Positions 1 through 4,648 of a DNA stretch of 5,448 nucleotides are shown in pieces. The translations under genes and the position numbers were made by a program. The DNA is from an uncultured Chloroflexota bacterium (GTDB taxonomy: Bacteria > Chloroflexota > Anaerolineae > Aggregatilineales > Phototrophicaceae), in assembly GCA_937864975.1 (NCBI GenBank), contig CALMDI010000747.1:1-5448 (forward strand), written 5' to 3'. The notes beneath the pieces are model-generated. The model saw only the letters and a list, made by a program, of their open reading frames with translations, searched no databases and was not told where the DNA came from. Position 1 is the stretch's first letter; each line of letters begins with the position of its first letter.

Positions 1-777
1 AATCCCGACGACCGCCCCGACGATCACCAGCGCGCGCGCCGACACGAGGCGCGTTAGCCACGACGATTGCATCAGCCGAAGCAGCGCGAACACGCCGAGC
101 GCGCTCAGCAGCGAAAGAAACCCGCCTCGCGAAAACGTCAGCAGCAGGACGACAAGGAGCGCGCCCACCAGCGCCCAGAGGACAGGTCGATACGGGCGGC
201 GCGCGGTCAGCGCCCAGGCGGCGATCAGCGTCACCAGCGGCGCGACGTAACCTGCCAGCAGCGTGCTCACGTTCATCGCCAGCGCTGCGCGCGGCACAAC
301 GGGCGGTCGCCAGATGCCTACCTCGACCCAGCCTACGCTCGTATCGGGGACGATACCCAAACCGAAATACCACGACGCAAGCTCGATTCCGGTCAGCAGC
401 ACCACCAGCGCCGCGGCGAAAAATTGCGCTTCCATGACCATTCGCTGGCGTCCGCGCTGAATGAGGTCGACCAGCGCGAAGAACATCAGCACGTGCGTCA
501 GCGGGAACCACAGATGCTCGAATGCCATGCGTGGGTCGTCGCTGAGCGCCGCCGACGCGAGCCACACGCCGACCGCCGCGTACAGCGGAGGGTTGAGCGG
601 GGTACGCGGCAAGCCTTGACCGCGCCGGATTCGCGCGATCAGCCAGAGCGCGAGCACGACGGTGATGACGACGTGGTGCACGACGCGCACCGGCAAAAAC
701 AGCGTGTAATAGGCGCTGCCGCCCAGAAACATGAGGTAAACCGCGAGGAGGACGAGCATCAAACGGCGCGCGCGCAT
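1..777 (-). CDS. O-antigen ligase/polymerase-like (Wzy/WaaL) membrane protein, N-terminal part, cut by left edge
   Basis: Reading the minus strand from ATG at 777 gives 259 codons with no stop up to base 1, so the gene continues outside the window. The product is very hydrophobic, with likely membrane segments near residues 7-28, 35-49, 65-78, 89-106, 118-138, 165-191 and 198-215. They are followed by TFSRGGFLSLLSALGVFALL (214-233). The S-R-G-G motif at the start of a membrane helix is typical of the Wzy_C/O-antigen ligase superfamily, which polymerises or transfers polysaccharide repeat units from undecaprenyl carriers at the periplasmic/outer membrane face. A GAGG ribosome binding site (785-788) lies 7 bases before the ATG. 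The antisense plus-strand frame (67-909) is open but is very rich in Arg, His and Gln and has no hydrophobic pattern, so this strand is the coding one. The family call is good; the exact substrate cannot be told, and the catalytic C-terminal half is missing. Confidence 0.82.
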   Translation of the reverse strand, partial: MRARRLMLVLLAVYLMFLGGSAYYTLFLPVRVVHHVVITVVLALWLIARIRRGQGLPRTPLNPPLYAAVGVWLASAALSDDPRMAFEHLWFPLTHVLMFFALVDLIQRGRQRMVMEAQFFAAALVVLLTGIELASWYFGLGIVPDTSVGWVEVGIWRPPVVPRAALAMNVSTLLAGYVAPLVTLIAAWALTARRPYRPVLWALVGALLVVLLLTFSRGGFLSLLSALGVFALLRLMQSSWLTRLVSARALVIVGAVVGI

Positions 778-813
778 AAAGCTGCCTCGGTAACGAAGAC
801 CTATCTACGTCGC

Positions 814-840
814 ATCATAGCACCGGACGCGGCTTTCCAA
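814..840 (-). promoter_or_regulatory. Candidate sigma-70 promoter of the O-antigen ligase-like gene
   Basis: On the minus strand, TTGGAA (840-835) is followed after 15 bases by TATGAT (819-814), about 37 bases before the ATG at 777. The -10 is good (5 of 6) and the -35 moderate; the spacing is short. It is divergent to the lipoprotein promoter in the same intergenic region. Confidence 0.35.
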
Positions 841-876
841 CATAAACGGCGGAACCCGTCTCCGCGCACGGAATCC

Positions 877-885
877 TGTTATACT
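877..885 (+). promoter_or_regulatory. Extended -10 promoter of the lipoprotein gene
   Basis: TGTTATACT is a TGn extension joined to TATACT (880-885), 26 bases before the preferred start at 912. No good -35 hexamer is seen near 857-862, which fits an extended -10 promoter. The predicted transcript would begin near 892, leaving a short leader that carries GGGGA (901-905). Confidence 0.5.
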
Positions 886-911
886 TTGCGCCGCGCAACC
901 GGGGAATGATA

Positions 912-1634
912 ATGCTGCGAACAGGAGTCTGGATCGTCACGGCATGGATGCTCGCGGCGTGTGGCGCGTTCGCGCCGCCCGATACGTCAGGAACGCTGGG
1001 CGCGCAGAATGCGGGCTATCTTGCCGAGGCGACGGCGATTTATCAGACGCTTCAGGCGCAGCGAGCGATGATCGCCGGAACGTCGGTCGCGGCGGAAACG
1101 TTCGTGATGGAGCACAACAGCATCAACAGTCAATTGCTGGCGACTGTCAGCGCGGGGGAGCCGCCGACGCGCCAGGTGATTGTCGTTAACCCCAACGTCA
1201 CCTTCAACGCCCCGATTCCAACCCTGATCGGTGGCAGCGTTCCTTCAGATAGCGGTACTCCGCCCGCGGTTCCCCTCCCGGAAGCTCAGGGCGCGCAGTT
1301 TGCCGACACCGTGACGACAAGCCGCATCCGCGAATCGGATGGGTGCGCCGAGGGTTCACAAAATACGTTCAGCGCGAATGACGAGCAGATTTACGTCGTC
1401 ACCCGCGCGGCGCAGGTGAGCAGTGGGACGCAGATCGACGTCGAGTGGTTGTTTGAAGGGCAGGTGGTGGATACGGCGAGTTATACGCTGCTCCGCGATG
1501 AAACAAACTTCTGTATCTGGTTTTACCTGGACAGCTTTTCGCCGGGGAGCTGGTCGGTGCAGCTTTTGGCAAACGGCACGCCGATTGCGCCCGCACTCGC
1601 GTTTACGGTTTCCGCCGCGGCAGACGGAGCGTAA
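912..1634 (+). CDS. Secreted lipoprotein with N-terminal helical segment and C-terminal beta-type domain
   Basis: The protein has 240 residues from ATG 912. An in-frame ATG at 906 would add two residues, but GGGGA at 901-905 is better spaced for 912. The N-terminus MLRTGVWIVTAWMLAAC is a lipoprotein signal peptide with lipobox L-A-A-C, lipidated Cys at 17, so the mature protein is anchored on the outer face of the membrane. Residues about 30-80 (LAEATAIYQTLQAQRAMIAG onward) look helical, possibly coiled coil. Residues 98-127 are a Pro/Ser/Gly-rich linker. Residues 128-237 look like a beta-sandwich (IYVVTRAAQ, IDVEWLFEGQVVDTASYTL, FCIWFYLDSFSPGSWSVQLL), with Cys145 and Cys201 able to form a disulfide. 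From memory this resembles C-terminal domains of uncharacterised Chloroflexota lipoproteins; no enzymatic motif is visible. It is monocistronic and divergent from the O-antigen ligase-like gene. No clear terminator follows; the IS110 leader begins directly downstream. Confidence 0.85.
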   Translation: MLRTGVWIVTAWMLAACGAFAPPDTSGTLGAQNAGYLAEATAIYQTLQAQRAMIAGTSVAAETFVMEHNSINSQLLATVSAGEPPTRQVIVVNPNVTFNAPIPTLIGGSVPSDSGTPPAVPLPEAQGAQFADTVTTSRIRESDGCAEGSQNTFSANDEQIYVVTRAAQVSSGTQIDVEWLFEGQVVDTASYTLLRDETNFCIWFYLDSFSPGSWSVQLLANGTPIAPALAFTVSAAADGA

Positions 1635-1686
1635 TGTTTGGTTTTGGGTAGAAGCACAGGCACATGCTCCTTAGTACAATAATCTG

Positions 1687-1833
1687 GGCGGGATGAGCGA
1701 CCGGGTACGTGTTAGCACATGCTTGCACCCCGCGTGCTGAGTGTAGCGGACGCGCCAAGCCCACCCCGCCCCTCCCACTTGCCCAAAGTGCCAGCGCCCG
1801 GCTCGTCCGGCGTGCGAAAGGAGCGTGCGAACC
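1687..1833 (+). ncRNA. Candidate bridge RNA in the left noncoding end of the IS110 element
   Basis: In IS110-group elements such as IS621 the left noncoding end encodes a bridge RNA of roughly 180 bases that pairs with both donor and target DNA. The noncoding stretch 1635-1833 has the right place and size. TACAAT (1675-1680) is a good -10 box but has no matching -35 in place; in IS621 the promoter is completed only when the element circularises. Visible stem-loops are TTAGCAC/GTGCTGA (1712-1718 with 1734-1740, one G-U pair), CACTT/AAGTG (1776-1780 with 1786-1790), and a GC-rich hairpin around 1794-1812. The direct repeat GCACATGCT (1660-1668 and 1715-1723) is also present. Guide loops were not identified, and the 5' and 3' ends are guesses. 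Confidence 0.3.
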
Positions 1834-2997
1834 GTGAACACACGTCATGCCACCGTCGGTATCGACGTCGGCAAGGGGGGCATCGTCGTCGCTTTCCCGC
1901 CCGACCACGCCAAGCTGCCGCCCCGCCAGTGGACCACCGTCACCCTCAGCTATGATGACCCCGCGTGGTGGCATCACCTCCTCGCGCTGCTGGAGCCTGC
2001 CGCCGTCATCGCCGCCGAGCCGACCGGCCATCACCTCCGCGCCCCGGTCGCCGCCATCATTCACCAGCAGCACCCCGCAGCGCAGGTGTGGCAGATCGAC
2101 CACAAACAGACCGAGCGCTACCGCGAAAGCTACGTCAGCAGCGCCAAAAACGACCGCCTCGATGCCATCGCCCTCTGCCTGCTCGCCCGCGACATCGCCG
2201 CCGGGCAGCCGCCCCGCAACGTGCGCCCCTACGACCACACCCACGAAAGCGCCGTGCAGCGGCTGCGGATGGTTGTCAACATCCACGCCCGGCTCACGAA
2301 AGAGCGCACCCGCACCCTCAACCGCCTCAACGTCCTTGCCCATTCTCTCTGGCCCGGGCTCCCCAAGTCCGACACGTGGCTTCGCGCTGCAAAGCATGGA
2401 GCCATCAGCCCCGCGCAGGTCAAAGCCCTCGCCGCCCAGAACCCGCCCCACGAAGCCTACGCACGCGGACATGCCCGGTCTCCGCTCATCAAGCTTGCAG
2501 CCAACCTGCCCGACATCGACGGCGATCCAGCCATCATTCATTCCACCCAGGAACACATCGCTCACCTCGACATGCTCAAGCTCCAGATCGAGACCAACCT
2601 CGCCACCATCGCTGATCTGATCGAGCATCCCCCCTTTGCCCTCGTTACCAGCCGCTGGCGCACCCTTCCCGCCAGCAGCGACATCTACATCGCCGCCATC
2701 CACGTCGCCACCTATGGGCGCGCTCTCGAATTCGACAAGGACGAGTTCCGCGCCGCGCTGGGCGTCACCCCAAAGACCAGCATCAGCGGCGATATCGACC
2801 GCACGTATGCCGCCCGCAAGGGCTTCCGGCCCGCCCGCGCTGCCGTCCACATGTGGGCAGTTGCCCTTACCAGCCCAACAGTCGCCGCAAACGCCGTCCG
2901 CGCCTACTATCAGGCAAAAGAGCGCACCTTCCCCGCCGCCCGCAACAAACTGGCGCGCGTCCTCTGGGGCGTCGCCCGCGACCCCTCCCTTCCGTGA
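1834..2997 (+). CDS. IS110-family DEDD transposase (bridge-RNA-type recombinase)
   Basis: The protein has 387 residues from GTG 1834, which sits 10 bases after AAAGGAG (1817-1823). The GTG at 1825 is only one base from that site, so it is unlikely. The N-terminal RuvC-like domain (about 5-115) has VGIDVGK with Asp11, AAEPTG with Glu62 and KNDRLDA with Asp107 and Asp110, a complete DEDD set. A helical middle part follows (about 135-265), including the typical VQRLRMVVNIHARLTKERTR stretch. The C-terminal Transposase_20-like domain (about 275-355) contains LGVTPKTSISGD, where Ser318 fits the family's catalytic serine. The family cuts and rejoins circular and target DNA using this serine together with the acidic site. 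Two usual signatures are weak: the GIG-like loop reads LPASSD, and the G-x-I-S-K-x-G-N-x-x-L-R segment reads RTYAARKGFRPARAAV. No frameshift or stop is seen, so it may be active. The long antisense frame is a shadow. Confidence 0.92.
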   Translation: MNTRHATVGIDVGKGGIVVAFPPDHAKLPPRQWTTVTLSYDDPAWWHHLLALLEPAAVIAAEPTGHHLRAPVAAIIHQQHPAAQVWQIDHKQTERYRESYVSSAKNDRLDAIALCLLARDIAAGQPPRNVRPYDHTHESAVQRLRMVVNIHARLTKERTRTLNRLNVLAHSLWPGLPKSDTWLRAAKHGAISPAQVKALAAQNPPHEAYARGHARSPLIKLAANLPDIDGDPAIIHSTQEHIAHLDMLKLQIETNLATIADLIEHPPFALVTSRWRTLPASSDIYIAAIHVATYGRALEFDKDEFRAALGVTPKTSISGDIDRTYAARKGFRPARAAVHMWAVALTSPTVAANAVRAYYQAKERTFPAARNKLARVLWGVARDPSLP

Positions 2998-3039
2998 AGC
3001 CCGGCGCAGATCGCGCCGCTAGATCGAGGAGAATCCCCC

Positions 3040-3282
3040 ATGCCCACCCGAAAGCACTTCCAGTCCCTCCGCGCCATCACCCCCAGCATTCTCGCCAGCC
3101 AGGTCGAGCCACAGGTCGATGCCGCCCTCGATCAGCTGCTGGCAGGCGATCTGGAATCCCACGTCGCCAGCGCCCGGCTGCACACGCTGGTACTCAAAGC
3201 CATGTTCATCCTGCAGGACATCGGCATCAGCATCGGCGAGCAGCGCGCCCAGGACGACGCCAGCACCCCGCGGCGGCAATGA
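3040..3282 (+). CDS. Small helical protein of unknown function, cotranscribed with the IS110 transposase
   Basis: This 80-residue ORF starts at ATG 3040 with a strong site GAGGAGA (3026-3032) at good spacing, 42 bases after the transposase stop. No terminator lies between, so the two are probably one operon. The protein (MPTRKHFQSLRAITPSILAS..., ending RAQDDASTPRRQ) is predicted mostly helical. It has a basic N-terminus, an amphipathic middle (VDAALDQLLAGDLESHVASA, LHTLVLKAMFILQDIGISIG) and a polar tail. There is no signal peptide and no recognisable motif. I do not recognise a family. Its position suggests an accessory or regulatory role in the element, or a host gene read through from it. 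The codon pattern and the ribosome binding site support real translation. Confidence 0.6.
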   Translation: MPTRKHFQSLRAITPSILASQVEPQVDAALDQLLAGDLESHVASARLHTLVLKAMFILQDIGISIGEQRAQDDASTPRRQ

Positions 3283-3303
3283 CAGGGCAGGGCGCCAAAA
3301 GAG

Positions 3304-3390
3304 GAACAGGCACAGGCGAAAATGGGGGTCATGAAAACCACCAGGCAGACGACCGCCGTTGGCGGGGGGCATTTTCGCCTGTGCCTGTTC
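3304..3390. repeat. Perfect 21-bp inverted repeat with nested hairpin
   Basis: The arms at 3304-3324 (beginning GAACAGGCACAGGCG) and 3370-3390 are exact reverse complements over 21 bases and enclose 45 bases. The loop holds a second perfect hairpin, CCGCC-GTT-GGCGG (3353-3365). The structure starts 22 bases after the stop of the 80-aa ORF. No T-run follows on the plus strand, so it is not a simple intrinsic terminator; read on the minus strand it is followed by CTCTTTT. It may be part of the IS right end, a transcript-stabilising hairpin, or a small palindromic element. Confidence 0.8.
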
Positions 3391-3786
3391 AGGCTGCGCT
3401 TCCGCCGGGCGGCAGTGCCCCCCGCACCCCCCGCCGCCCGGCGGCGCGGCGGCTTGGCTCGTCCCTCGCCTGCTGCCTTGACGCTCCGCCAGCGGTAAGG
3501 CGGCTGACGCCGCCAAGTCCATTGATATAAGCCCGTGCCCGATCTGCCGCCAGCCCGACCGCCGATCAAAACCGCCAGGGGTCACGCCGTGGGTCGATAG
3601 CCTTCGCAGCGCCGCCGCGCGGCGGTTATAGCCGCCGCTCTTCGCCGCGCAAGGTCGCTGCGCTCCCTGCTCCGCTTCGCTTCGCCCCTGCGGGTGCGCG
3701 GCTCGGCGTGCGGCGGCAGCCGCGGACGTGTCGGCGGCGCAGCTTCGGCGTCGCGGCGTGGGTGCCTTTTCAGGCGGAGGTGCAGC
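3391..3786. other. Palindrome-rich GC-rich noncoding stretch
   Basis: No convincing gene is seen here on either strand; the open frames are long only because stops are rare at this GC content. Perfect hairpins are frequent: CCGCCGGGCGGC/GCCGCCCGGCGG (3402-3413 with 3433-3444), GGCGGC-TGAC-GCCGCC (3499-3514), and two mutually exclusive ones, the palindrome CCGCCGCGCGGCGG (3612-3625) and GCGGCGG-TTATAG-CCGCCGC (3619-3638). A weak promoter-like pair CTGACG (3504-3509) and TATAAG (3526-3531), 16 bases apart, could start a plus-strand RNA reaching the terminator at 3918-3951. That RNA is speculative. Confidence 0.5.
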
Positions 3787-3909
3787 ATGGTGCGTTGGCG
3801 GGTGTTCCGGTGGTCGGTCTTTGGGCTGGCAGGCGTGCCGGTGGCGTGGTCGCCGTCCGCGCTGCGGCGCTGGGGCGCGTCGCGCGGCGGGTCGCGCTGG
3901 CGCGGGTAG
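3787..3909 (+). CDS. Candidate 40-aa Arg/Trp-rich mini-protein
   Basis: ATG 3787 is preceded by a perfect GGAGG (3776-3780) with a 6-base spacer. The frame of 40 codons ends in TAG (3907-3909), only 8 bases before a strong intrinsic terminator. The sequence begins MVRWRVFRWSVFGLAGVPVA and continues with an Arg/Gly/Trp/Ser-rich tail. It is strongly basic with five Trp and a short hydrophobic core (about 10-21), so it could be membrane-active, but no family is recognised. The third codon positions are nearly all G or C, but the surrounding DNA is GC-rich too, so this is weak support. The main evidence is the ribosome-site, ORF and terminator order. The alternative is a chance ORF inside a structured RNA. 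Confidence 0.35.
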   Translation: MVRWRVFRWSVFGLAGVPVAWSPSALRRWGASRGGSRWRG

Positions 3910-3917
3910 GTCGGTGT

Positions 3918-3951
3918 GCCGGGCGTCCTTCGGGGCGTCCGGCTTTTTTTT
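3918..3951 (+). terminator. Strong rho-independent terminator, plus strand
   Basis: GCCGGGCGTCC (3918-3928) pairs with GGGCGTCCGGC (3933-3943) over 11 bp with two G-U pairs, around a TTCG tetraloop, followed by eight T (3944-3951). It ends plus-strand transcription coming from the mini-ORF or from the IS110 operon's long 3' region. A further small palindrome, TTTTTTGC-GCCC-GCAAAAAA (3946-3965), overlaps the T-run. Confidence 0.9.
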
Positions 3952-4014
3952 GCGCCCGCAAAAAACACCCCCATCGTCGATGTAATCCCCGCACGAGGCA
4001 CTTTAGCGCCGGAA

Positions 4015-4046
4015 CCTGCGCGGCGAGCGCAGCGAGCAGGCGCAGG
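4015..4046. repeat. 7-bp inverted repeat between the two convergent terminators
   Basis: CCTGCGC (4015-4021) and GCGCAGG (4040-4046) are exact reverse complements with an 18-base loop that contains the tandem-like GCGAGCGCAGCGAGC. It lies in the untranscribed gap between the plus-strand and minus-strand terminators. Its function is unknown. Confidence 0.5.
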
Positions 4047-4072
4047 TCAGCGGCGGCGGTTTTCGTCGCAGC

Positions 4073-4126
4073 AAAAAAAACCCGGCAGATGAACGGCGCG
4101 GCTACGCCGCTGGTTCACCCGCCGGG
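4073..4126 (-). terminator. Rho-independent terminator of the LexA-like gene, minus strand
   Basis: On the minus strand CCCGGC (4126-4121) pairs with GCCGGG (4086-4081). Inner stems are GTGAAC/GTTCAT and GCGGC-GTA-GCCGC, separated by small internal loops, and eight T follow (4080-4073). It lies about 115 bases after the stop of the LexA-like gene. That 3' untranslated stretch (4127-4241) shows no other feature. Confidence 0.75.
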
Positions 4127-4241
4127 CAACTTTAATAGCCTCGCTACTATCCACGCGCTTCCCGTGAATTGCGCCAGCGTGCGCCAGCCTGTCTCGCTCA
4201 CTGAGGGAAGAAGGTGCACACACCGGCGCCATGCCGCGCCA

Positions 4242-4496
4242 TTACCCCTGTTTCTCCACCGGTGGGCGCTTCAGCAGCCGCAGGGCGCGAGCCTGCCCCA
4301 TCTCCCGCTCGATCACCCCGCGCGCCTCCAGCAGATCCAGATACCGAACCACATTGCCGTGGCTGGTGAAGCAGGCTTGGGCAATCTGGCGCAGGCTGGG
4401 AGCGTAGCCGTGCTCGTCGATGAACACCGCAATAAAACGCCACACCCCCAGCATCATCGCCTCGGTGGCTTGCCGCACGGACAGACGCTTGGACAC
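4242..4496 (-). CDS. Stand-alone LexA-type winged helix-turn-helix DNA-binding protein
   Basis: The protein has 84 residues from GTG 4496, chosen because GGGAGA lies 7 bases upstream on the minus strand. The frame extends further upstream to 4661, but that part has no family likeness and would cross the promoter and operator. Residues 5-75 match the LexA DNA-binding domain pattern: LSVRQ at the start, then FIDEHGYAPSLRQIAQACFT (25-44), the recognition helix region SHGNVVRYLDLLEARGVIER (45-64), and QARALRLL (68-75). Full LexA is about 200 residues with a C-terminal Ser/Lys self-cleaving domain; that is absent here, so RecA-stimulated self-cleavage is not expected. It probably acts as a cytoplasmic repressor, and a LexA box sits 20 bases before its start. 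The helix residues His46-Gly47-Asn48 replace the usual Ser-Pro-Ser-Thr-like stretch, so site preference may differ. Divergent from the SH3b gene. Confidence 0.8.
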   Translation of the reverse strand: MSKRLSVRQATEAMMLGVWRFIAVFIDEHGYAPSLRQIAQACFTSHGNVVRYLDLLEARGVIEREMGQARALRLLKRPPVEKQG

Positions 4497-4515
4497 GCCG
4501 CAATCTCCCGTAATA

Positions 4516-4527
4516 GAACACCCGTTC
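4516..4527 (-). promoter_or_regulatory. LexA (SOS/Cheo-type) operator upstream of the LexA-like gene
   Basis: On the minus strand this reads GAACGGGTGTTC, a perfect GAAC-N4-GTTC. With flanks (GGAACGGGTGTTCT) it matches 12 of 14 positions of the Bacillus consensus CGAACRNRYGTTYC. It lies between the candidate promoter and the ribosome binding site, where bound repressor would block transcription. Either this gene's product or the host's full-length LexA could bind. Confidence 0.6.
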
Positions 4528-4556
4528 CAGTGTACGGCAGGCTTGGCGCGGCGCAG

Positions 4557-4584
4557 CTTATGAAGAACGTAAAGAATTTGTGAA
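4557..4584 (-). promoter_or_regulatory. Candidate promoter of the LexA-like gene
   Basis: On the minus strand TTCACA (4584-4579) and CATAAG (4562-4557) are 16 bases apart; they match the sigma-70 hexamers at 5 of 6 and 4 of 6 positions. The transcript would start near 4550 and include the LexA box in its leader. TACACT (4534-4529) is a weaker alternative -10. Confidence 0.35.
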
Positions 4585-4610
4585 GGTCGTAGAAAATGCT
4601 TTCCCCAAAG

Positions 4611-4619
4611 TGCTACACT
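4611..4619 (+). promoter_or_regulatory. Extended -10 promoter of the SH3b gene
   Basis: TGCTACACT combines a TGn extension with TACACT, 29 bases before the GTG start at 4649. A transcript start near 4626 lies after the ATG at 4580, which argues for the later start. The style is the same as for the lipoprotein gene at 877-885. Confidence 0.45.
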
Positions 4620-4648
4620 ACCAGTCTTGCGCTCTCGGCAGGTGCCGT

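Larger units (their letters stand above)
1654..3390 (+). mobile_element. IS110-family insertion sequence (boundaries approximate)
   Basis: The element is recognised by its DEDD transposase gene. IS110 elements lack classical terminal inverted repeats, so the ends cannot be read with certainty. The left noncoding end must lie between the lipoprotein stop (1634) and the transposase start. GCACAGGC occurs at 1654-1661 and, inverted, at 3377-3384 inside the right arm of the hairpin at 3304-3390. I used these as provisional limits, giving about 1.74 kb with the transposase and the 80-aa ORF inside. The right end could instead lie just after 2997 or further into the palindrome-rich region. No target duplication was found, as expected for this family. 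Confidence 0.4.

Noticed and set aside
67..909. 280-codon plus-strand open frame
   Set aside because: It is antisense to the O-antigen ligase-like gene. Its product is a low-complexity Arg/Gln/His-rich chain with no domain, and it runs through the divergent promoter region.
1847..2620. Other long plus-strand frames inside the transposase (257 and 216 codons)
   Set aside because: Ser/Pro/Arg-rich out-of-frame readings of the same gene with no ribosome site.
1603..2850. 415-codon minus-strand open frame over the transposase
   Set aside because: It is a mirror of the high-GC third positions in the IS110 gene, Gly/Val/Asp-rich without motifs, and it overlaps a clearly recognised family member.
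3304..3390. The 21-bp inverted repeat as a plus-strand intrinsic terminator for the IS operon
   Set aside because: The loop is 45 bases and no T-run follows the right arm on the plus strand.
3478..3483. TTGACG as a -35 box, or as the right-end half of a circle-junction promoter
   Set aside because: No -10 lies at proper spacing downstream. Joining it to TACAAT at 1675-1680 at a shared core gave no 16-18 base spacing.
3019..3585. 188-codon minus-strand frame
   Set aside because: It passes through both arms of the 21-bp inverted repeat and overlaps the better supported 80-aa ORF. Its composition is repetitive and it has no ribosome site.
3582..4001. 139-codon minus-strand frame
   Set aside because: It would have to translate through the reverse of a strong terminator, its product is Arg/Pro/Thr low complexity, and no ribosome site precedes the GTG near 4001.
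3708..4583. 291-codon plus-strand frame
   Set aside because: It spans two terminators and the antisense of the LexA-like gene; its length reflects scarcity of stops in GC-rich DNA.
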